Of a stretch of DNA of 40,829 nt, positions 36,396 to 40,829 are shown one piece after another; position 1 is the stretch's first letter; the number at the start of each line of letters is the position of its first letter. Source of the stretch: JAAGZL01 sp050290785. GTDB lineage: Bacteria > Pseudomonadota > Gammaproteobacteria > Chromatiales > Chromatiaceae. Both the position numbers and the translations under genes were made by a program. The notes beneath the pieces were generated by a model. It was given only the letters and a program-made list of their open reading frames with translations. It was not told the DNA's origin and made no database searches. The stretch is taken from NCBI GenBank assembly GCA_050290785.1, contig JBNKIR010000038.1, positions 1 through 40,829 of the forward strand, given 5' to 3'.

Positions 36396-37619
36396 ATGGG
36401 AACCGAAACCAGCGCCTTAAAGCTAGGCATCAACGGCATGGGCCGCATCGGCAAACTGTCGCTTTGGCACCATATTGCCCGTAAATCATTTTCCGAGATC
36501 GTGATCAATCTCGGACGCGATGCAGGCCAGGGGCTGGCTGATATTGCACAGGTCATGGAAAAAGACAGCAGCTATGGACGACTCGGCAACTATCTCTATG
36601 GTTACAGCGCACCGCGCTCCGTGATCGAGGAGTTGAACGAGGAGACCGGCACCATGCGGGTGGACGGCATACCGGTCAAGATCCTGCGCACCGAACGCAA
36701 CCCCAAGGACATCGCCTGGGGTGATAACGGGGTACGCCTGGTGGTGGACACCACCGGCGTCTACACCGACCCTACCGTCCAAGGGGACGACCCCAAAGGT
36801 TCACTACGTGGACACCTGGATGCCGGGGCCGAGAAGGTAGTGCTCTCCGCCCCGTTCAAGATCAAGAACCAGGGACTGGCCATGCCGGACGACGCCATCA
36901 CCACGGTGATGGGCATCAACGGTGAGGACTTCGATCCGAGCAAGCACAACCTGCTCTCCGCGGCATCCTGCACCACCACCTGCCTCTCCTTCATGATGAA
37001 ACCGATGCTGGACGCCATCGGTTCCGACCACATCCTCTCCGCATCCATGGTCACCATCCACGCCGCCACCGGCAGCCAGAAGGTGCTGGACGCGGTGCCC
37101 AAGGCCGGGGCCAAGGACATCCGCAAGAACCGCAGCATCATGAACAACATCATCCTCACCACCACCGGTGCCGCCAAGGCCCTGAAGCTGGTGTTGCCGG
37201 AGATGGGAGACATAGGCTTCATGGCCGAGTCGGTGCGTATCCCGACCGCCACCGGCTCCCTGATCATCCTCACCCTGAACATACAGGCGGAAGATCCGTC
37301 CAAACCGGTCAACCGCGAGGAGATAAACGCCATCTACCGGGCTGCGGCGGAGGGACCGATGAAGGACTATCTGGTCTATTCAGAACACCAGAACGTATCC
37401 TCCGACATCATCGGCTTCCCCAAGGCGGCCGCCACCATCGAGTCCACCGAGACCCACACCAGGACCGCCATGGTGCGCATGCATCCTCCGGGCGGAGGCG
37501 ACCCGCTGGAGGCCCCGGTCACCAAGGTGGTGGTCTACGGCTGGTACGACAACGAGCTGGGCAGCTACACCAACATGCTGGGGGACCGCCTGGTCAGCAT
37601 CGCACAAAAGATGCTGTAA
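36396..37619 (+). CDS. Divergent long glyceraldehyde-3-phosphate dehydrogenase-like protein
   Basis: 407 residues, about 70 longer than normal GAPDH. It keeps the Rossmann loop GINGMGRIGK, the catalytic Cys (C192 in AASCTTTC), a following His in TIHAATGSQK, and WYDNE near the C-terminus. Differences from the neighbouring gap: the active-site Asn of SCTTNC is Thr, the NAD-selecting Asp is replaced (INLGR), and extra segments lie in the first half (about 60-150). It is probably a dehydrogenase acting on GAP or a related phosphorylated aldehyde, but cofactor and substrate may differ. It lies 65 nt after the PPDK-like gene and 12 nt before the hydrolase gene. Confidence 0.85.
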   Translation: MGTETSALKLGINGMGRIGKLSLWHHIARKSFSEIVINLGRDAGQGLADIAQVMEKDSSYGRLGNYLYGYSAPRSVIEELNEETGTMRVDGIPVKILRTERNPKDIAWGDNGVRLVVDTTGVYTDPTVQGDDPKGSLRGHLDAGAEKVVLSAPFKIKNQGLAMPDDAITTVMGINGEDFDPSKHNLLSAASCTTTCLSFMMKPMLDAIGSDHILSASMVTIHAATGSQKVLDAVPKAGAKDIRKNRSIMNNIILTTTGAAKALKLVLPEMGDIGFMAESVRIPTATGSLIILTLNIQAEDPSKPVNREEINAIYRAAAEGPMKDYLVYSEHQNVSSDIIGFPKAAATIESTETHTRTAMVRMHPPGGGDPLEAPVTKVVVYGWYDNELGSYTNMLGDRLVSIAQKML

Positions 37620-37631
37620 AGAGCGGGCGGC

Positions 37632-38585
37632 ATGGATACCACCATGTATCAGGAACTGGAGCATGGCATCTTCCGTATAGATGCCATGTACCAGCGACCC
37701 GGACTCGCCAGCTGCTACCTGCTGCGCCAGGGTGACGCGGCGGTCCTGATCGATACCGGCACCACCCATACCGTACCCAGGGTGATGGAACTGCTGCGGC
37801 AGCAGGGGCTGACGCCGGAACAGATCAGATACGTCATGCCCACCCACGTCCATCTGGATCACGCCGGAGGCGTGGGCGAACTGATGCGGCAACTGCCGGA
37901 GGCCGAGCTGGTGGTGCACCCCTACGGCTCCCGCCACATGATCGACCCGGGCAAGCTGCAGGCCGGCGCTACCGCGGTCTATGGCGCGGACAAGTTCAGG
38001 GAGAGCTTCGGAGAGCTGATAGCGGTACCGGAACAGAGGGTGATCGAGGCCGCCGACGGATATAGCATCGACCTCAACGGACGCCAACTGGTGTGCCTGG
38101 ACACACCGGGCCATGCCCGCCACCACTACTGCGTCTACGACGAACAGAGCAACGGCTTCTTCTCCGGCGACACCTTCGGCATCTCCTACCGCGAGTTCGA
38201 CAACCACAACGGCCGCTTCATCTTCGTGCCGTCCACCCCGGTACAGTTCGACCCGGACGCATGGCACCGGACCATAGACCGGCTCATGGGCTACGCGCCG
38301 CAATACATGTACCTCACCCACTTCGGCCGCATCGACGACCTGCCCCGCATGGCCGAGCAGCTGCACCAGGGGCTGGATGACTATGTGGAGCTATGCAAAT
38401 CGGTCACGGCCGAAGAGAGATATGAACAACTGGAGACCGGTCTGTTGAAGATCTATCTGGAGCGGCTGCAACAGCACGAATGCGCCCTGCCCCGTGACAA
38501 GCAGGAAGAGCTCCTAAGTCTGGATCTGGGGATCAATGCACAGGGATTGGAGATATGGATGCAGCGGCAGGATAAAACTGCTTAA
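37632..38585 (+). CDS. Metallo-beta-lactamase-fold hydrolase
   Basis: 317 residues. The metal-binding signature THVHLDHAGG places H72, H74, D76 and H77 in the HxHxDH motif. Further ligands are likely in DTPGHARHHYC, FFSGDTFG and YLTHFG, so the dinuclear site appears complete. The layout resembles glyoxalase-II-like hydrolases of thioesters or small molecules, with a C-terminal helical extension of about 90 residues. It starts 12 nt after the GAPDH-like gene and is almost certainly co-transcribed. Substrate unknown; a role linked to a reactive intermediate of the operon is inference. Confidence 0.85.
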   Translation: MDTTMYQELEHGIFRIDAMYQRPGLASCYLLRQGDAAVLIDTGTTHTVPRVMELLRQQGLTPEQIRYVMPTHVHLDHAGGVGELMRQLPEAELVVHPYGSRHMIDPGKLQAGATAVYGADKFRESFGELIAVPEQRVIEAADGYSIDLNGRQLVCLDTPGHARHHYCVYDEQSNGFFSGDTFGISYREFDNHNGRFIFVPSTPVQFDPDAWHRTIDRLMGYAPQYMYLTHFGRIDDLPRMAEQLHQGLDDYVELCKSVTAEERYEQLETGLLKIYLERLQQHECALPRDKQEELLSLDLGINAQGLEIWMQRQDKTA

Positions 38586-38604
38586 CCCCAACTGTGTGGG
38601 CTCA

Positions 38605-39045
38605 CCCCCTGGCGACAAAAACCCTAGCCGCGAATGCTCGCCAATAACCGCATAAGTACGCAAATAACAAATACCCAATCACCCGTCATCCCGCGACCTG
38701 ATCGCGGAATTCAGTAGGAGCCAAGTCCCCTGGGCGAAAAAACCCTAGCCGCGAATGAACGCAAATAAACGCAAATCACTATAAAATCCCCTCTCCCCTG
38801 GAGAAGAGGGCTAGGGTGAGTGGGAATATAGATAAATCCCACCAGCCCACCACCCGTCATCCCGCGACTTGATCGCGGGATCCAGTAGGAGCCCAGTCCC
38901 CTGGGCGAAAAAACCCTAGCCGCGAATAAACGCAAATCACTATAAAATCCCCTCTCCCCTGGAGAAGAGGGTTAAGGTGAGGGGGGGGATATTGATAAAT
39001 CACACCAGCCCACCACCCGTCATCCCGCGACCTGATCGCGTAACC
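38605..39045. repeat. Imperfect tandem repeat block (units of about 163-171 nt)
   Basis: Two nearly full units begin with ACCCGTCATCCCGCGAC at 38681 and 38852; a third partial unit starts at 39015 and a degenerate part precedes at about 38605. Each unit has an inverted repeat (ATCCCGCGA, 5-nt loop, TCGCGGGAT, perfect in the second unit), then CCCTGGGCGAAAAAACCC, a copy of the dispersed GCAAAT(A/G)AACGC repeat, and a CCCCTCTCCCCTGGAG segment. The second unit lacks about 10 nt of the inner repeat. Short open frames across it are repetitive and not credible genes. The block lies directly after the gap-operon end and could hold its terminator. Confidence 0.8.
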
Positions 39046-39299
39046 CACACCACACACAACCTTGCCTTTTATACCGGGATAATTTAAAAAGAATACGGCC
39101 CCTGGATTAAAACAACCATAAGGATGCCTTTCGGGATGAAAGAGACGGAATTGAATAAGACTGACAAAACTACGCCTACCTTTGTTAATCCTTTTAGGCT
39201 CCCTATTCAGGAGCTAACTACTTGTTTTCAAACAAGCTGGATTTTTATACCCCCTAAATGTCGTAGATGCAAAGGGACTTTTAGGGTGTCTACTTAATA
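39046..39299. other. AT-rich region before the first integron core site
   Basis: No gene recognised. It contains two inverted repeats: CTTGTTT/AAACAAG (39221-39236) and CCCTAAA/TTTAGGG (left arm near 39252, right arm near 39280). If the core site at 39300 belongs to an attI or a decayed attC, the site would lie here, but I cannot show a proper R''/L''/L'/R' arrangement. No integrase gene is present. Confidence 0.4.
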
Positions 39300-39306
39300 G
39301 TTGGGC
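39300..39306 (+). other. Integron recombination core site (GTTGGGC)
   Basis: Matches the GTTRRRY core cut by integron integrases between G and TT. It is exactly complementary to the R'' core GCCCAAC at 40396-40402. That is the expected relation between the two ends of a single inserted cassette, so 39301 is taken as the left cassette boundary. Confidence 0.75.
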
Positions 39307-39325
39307 GTAAAGAGTGGATGAGATA

Positions 39326-39829
39326 ATGGACTCTTGGTTATCAATTCTTGGATCAATCGCTTCTATTGGCGGTGCATATTTTGCCTATCATCAAGCCAGA
39401 AAAGCTCAAGGGCACGCGACGGTGGCGCAGCGACTGAGGGATGAACTAGTAAATAGAAGAAAGCTGGTCGAAGTCTCTCAGGTTCACGTGGAAACAGATC
39501 GAATATTGAAAATAGTATCTAAAGTAGGACCAACGTGCACCGCGGCGTCCATCAAGGGCGTGCACGTCACAGGAATTGCGCAAGAAGTTGAAGAATATTC
39601 AAGATTTATAAATGCCCAAAGCTCTCACTTTAACGAGCTATTCAGCAATCAAGCTTCAGATCTTTGCAAATCGCTAAATGACGACATTGAAAAGCTCTCT
39701 GAAGCCACAGATTTCGAAACAATAAAGAAAACAGGAAAAAGTATTTATCACAAAATAAATGCATTTTTACCGTTGGTGAAGTCGCTAACGGATGAGAAAA
39801 AAGAGCAAGACTCAACGTTTCAGGATTAA
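39326..39829 (+). CDS. Cassette-encoded small membrane-anchored protein, unknown function
   Basis: 167 residues from the ATG at 39326; an in-frame GTG at 39314 would add four. The N-terminus (SWLSILGSIASIGGAYFAYHQARKA) is one hydrophobic helix followed by a positive patch, predicting a single-pass inner-membrane protein with its body in the cytoplasm. The remainder is charged and helical, with possible coiled-coil stretches around FNELFSNQASDLCKSLNDDIEKLSEA. I recognise no family. A three-codon open frame (ATG AGA TAA, 39318-39326) ends on the first base of the ATG, suggesting translational coupling. The gene is followed after 12 nt by the YfbU-family gene in the same cassette, so the two may work together. 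Confidence 0.6.
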   Translation: MDSWLSILGSIASIGGAYFAYHQARKAQGHATVAQRLRDELVNRRKLVEVSQVHVETDRILKIVSKVGPTCTAASIKGVHVTGIAQEVEEYSRFINAQSSHFNELFSNQASDLCKSLNDDIEKLSEATDFETIKKTGKSIYHKINAFLPLVKSLTDEKKEQDSTFQD

Positions 39830-39841
39830 AGGCTAACTCTA

Positions 39842-40408
39842 ATGAATATCACTGATGGCGAAAAACTAATCCTTATGATGCTTAGCGAGCTGTATGAGCA
39901 ACTAGATATCGAGGGAGAGATTGATCCGGAATTCATCAAATCCGCGATCTTTAGTCAAAATCTATGGGGTATTCCATGGAAATACTCAGGCATTCCATTT
40001 GAAAGTCAAGAAACACCTCCTTTGGTTAAAGAAGTTCTCGACATTCTAGATATGTGGAGTTTCATTGAATATTCATATCAGGAATTATCTGAACAAGAAA
40101 AAGAGCAATTAGAAAGAGACGCTGATCCGTTTGGAAGAGATCCAAAATTTTCTGGCTTTGATGGCAACAATGAATCGGAGCATATGAATGTTGCCAGTTT
40201 TTTGATTAATGATCTTGATCGGTTTCAAGAGTTCAAGGGACGTAGCATGAATGCCCACATGCCAACTCTTGATACACACCATAGGATGCTGTCTGTTTTT
40301 GAAGACATTCGTACTAATCTAATCCATGGGCCTATGTCATTAGCTCAACTAACTGCGGTGCTACGTGAAAAGGTTCATCCAGAACATCGAAATGCGCCCA
40401 ACAAGTAG
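39842..40408 (+). CDS. YfbU family protein, cassette-encoded
   Basis: 188 residues resembling the YfbU family. The start (NITDGEKLILMMLSELYEQL) and the C-terminal half (FSGFDGNNESEHMNVASFLINDLDRFQEFKG..MNAHMPTLDTHHRML, shown in parts) follow the E. coli YfbU pattern of LILSNQY..., LGFDAATE..., VRFMVNVEGRY... and FNAQTP..KYQRML. E. coli YfbU has no firmly known biochemical activity; it has been linked to stress-induced cell death. The stop codon (40406-40408) lies inside the attC, a normal arrangement for cassette genes. Pairing with a membrane-anchored partner suggests, without proving, a toxin-antitoxin or defence-type module. Confidence 0.78.
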   Translation: MNITDGEKLILMMLSELYEQLDIEGEIDPEFIKSAIFSQNLWGIPWKYSGIPFESQETPPLVKEVLDILDMWSFIEYSYQELSEQEKEQLERDADPFGRDPKFSGFDGNNESEHMNVASFLINDLDRFQEFKGRSMNAHMPTLDTHHRMLSVFEDIRTNLIHGPMSLAQLTAVLREKVHPEHRNAPNK

Positions 40409-40480
40409 CTCCAGTGGACAGCAAAAAGCGCCGCTCTTTCCTCGCTATGCTTTTTGCTGCCCCTGAGCAAAGCGTTATGC
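40396..40480 (+). other. attC recombination site of cassette 1
   Basis: An 85-nt imperfect palindrome. The R'' core GCCCAAC is at 40396-40402 and the R' core GTTATGC at 40474-40480. Between them GCTCCAGTGGACAGC is largely complementary to GCTGCCCCTGAGC, with mismatches and extra bases in the middle. A perfect 11-bp stem, CAGCAAAAAGC with GCTTTTTGCTG, lies closer to the loop. Asymmetric L''/L' boxes inside a hairpin of 60-140 nt are the hallmark of attC sites. Confidence 0.82.
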
Positions 40481-40829
40481 TTAAGAGAACTAATATTGCT
40501 TAATGGAATACTAATGCTCTTATCACTGCCAATATTGATTATTGGCTGGGTATTTTTAGTAATAGGCATTTATTCTATTGTTGCGAATTATTTTGGATTG
40601 CACGTTAGTGATGAACATTCATCATTAGTTGCAATATGGGCTTTTTTGTTCTCATTTGGCACAATATCATTCGCAGGCATTCTCGCGTCAAAAGCACACT
40701 TTGCGTCTAAAGATTATCTACGGCGTATTTACCTTTATTCCATAGTGAGCTCAATGGTTTTATTTTTTGGTTATTTAATTGTGGGATTGCTTTATAGCGC
40801 TGGAGCAATGTTTAAGTGAGTAATAAAGA
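40475..40829 (+). mobile_element. Integron gene cassette 2 (right end outside window)
   Basis: Begins at the TT of the R' core GTTATGC. It should end, beyond the window, with an attC whose R'' core is GCATAAC, which would confirm it. It carries one membrane-protein gene and remains AT-rich to the edge. Confidence 0.6.
40496..40819 (+). CDS. Small polytopic membrane protein, unknown function
   Basis: About 107 residues if it starts at the TTG at 40496; an ATG at 40514 is the other option. A longer frame to 40454 would begin inside the attC and is unlikely. Three hydrophobic segments are evident: ILMLLSLPILIIGWVFLVIG, LVAIWAFLFSFGTISFAGIL and IVSSMVLFFGYLIVGLLYS. They are joined by short polar loops, one with His and Asp/Glu (HVSDEHSS). 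I recognise no family. It is the apparent cargo of cassette 2, and such cassette proteins are often orphan. Confidence 0.6.
   Translation: MLNGILMLLSLPILIIGWVFLVIGIYSIVANYFGLHVSDEHSSLVAIWAFLFSFGTISFAGILASKAHFASKDYLRRIYLYSIVSSMVLFFGYLIVGLLYSAGAMFK

Larger units (their letters stand above)
39301..40474 (+). mobile_element. Integron gene cassette 1 (two ORFs plus attC)
   Basis: A segment of about 1174 nt from the core site at 39300/39301 to the cut point in the attC R' core at 40474. It carries two plus-strand genes in the same orientation as the attC, as expected, and is visibly AT-richer than the chromosome to its left. The complementary start core and R'' core support its identity as one cassette. 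Nearly all known cassettes carry one gene; this one seems to carry two, 12 nt apart. Confidence 0.75.

Noticed and set aside
38605..39045. Repeat block considered as a CRISPR array or as small genes
   Set aside because: Units are 163-171 nt with repetitive content and no constant short repeat with unique spacers. The small frames just repeat the same translated motif.
39831..39837. GGCTAAC between the two genes of cassette 1 as an attC R'' core
   Set aside because: The second base breaks the RYYYAAC pattern, and no matching R' core follows within 150 nt; the next gene starts immediately.

Overview
The window is a stretch of a Gram-negative, most likely gammaproteobacterial, chromosome. The evidence is a complete division and cell-wall (dcw) cluster ending in lpxC, a MurE carrying the meso-diaminopimelate motif DNPR, a DciA-type helicase loader, and type IV pilus minor pilins. 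Gene order (secA, M23 peptidase, dciA, lpxC, ftsZ) and moderately high GC suggest a Chromatiales-like or sulfur-oxidiser-like lineage. That lineage guess is inference, because no rRNA or other marker is present.

Layout from left to right. (1) 1-1275, minus strand: the front of a minor pilin operon (fimT-like, pilV-like, and a pilW-like gene cut by the window edge). (2) 1570-2532, plus strand: tRNA-Thr(CGU) and a two-domain protein of the 6-pyruvoyl-tetrahydropterin synthase/QueD fold. (3) 2656-7861, minus strand: argJ, secA and a membrane-anchored M23 peptidase, divergent from dciA (7919-8368, plus). (4) 8392-27085, minus strand: transcription runs mraZ-rsmH-ftsL-ftsI-murE-murF-mraY-murD-ftsW-murG-murC-murB-ddl-ftsQ-ftsA-ftsZ-lpxC. 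Most junctions overlap by 1-16 nt, and a strong promoter with phased MraZ boxes lies in front. (5) 27495-27861, minus strand: RNase P RNA. (6) 28040-30981, plus strand: argD, argF and a membrane-anchored metzincin-like putative protease. (7) 31081-38585, plus strand: four closely spaced genes, namely type I GAPDH, a 1402-residue PPDK-like phosphotransferase with no PEP-binding barrel, a divergent second GAPDH, and a metallo-beta-lactamase-fold hydrolase. (8) 38605-39045: tandem repeats. (9) 39301 to the right edge: AT-rich integron gene cassettes.

The dcw cluster makes lipid II (murB-G, mraY, ddl), polymerises and crosslinks it at the septum (ftsW, ftsI), and places the ring (ftsZ, A, Q, L). 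lpxC commits precursor to lipid A. argJ, argD and argF are three arginine-biosynthesis steps, split either side of the dcw cluster.

The most unusual parts are two. First, an attC site at 40396-40480, together with a matching core site at 39300-39306, defines an integron cassette carrying a membrane-anchored protein and a YfbU-family protein. No integrase gene is visible. Second, the GAPDH / PPDK-like / GAPDH-like / hydrolase gene set has a central enzyme that joins a complete ATP-grasp and phosphohistidine module to roughly 900 residues I cannot assign.
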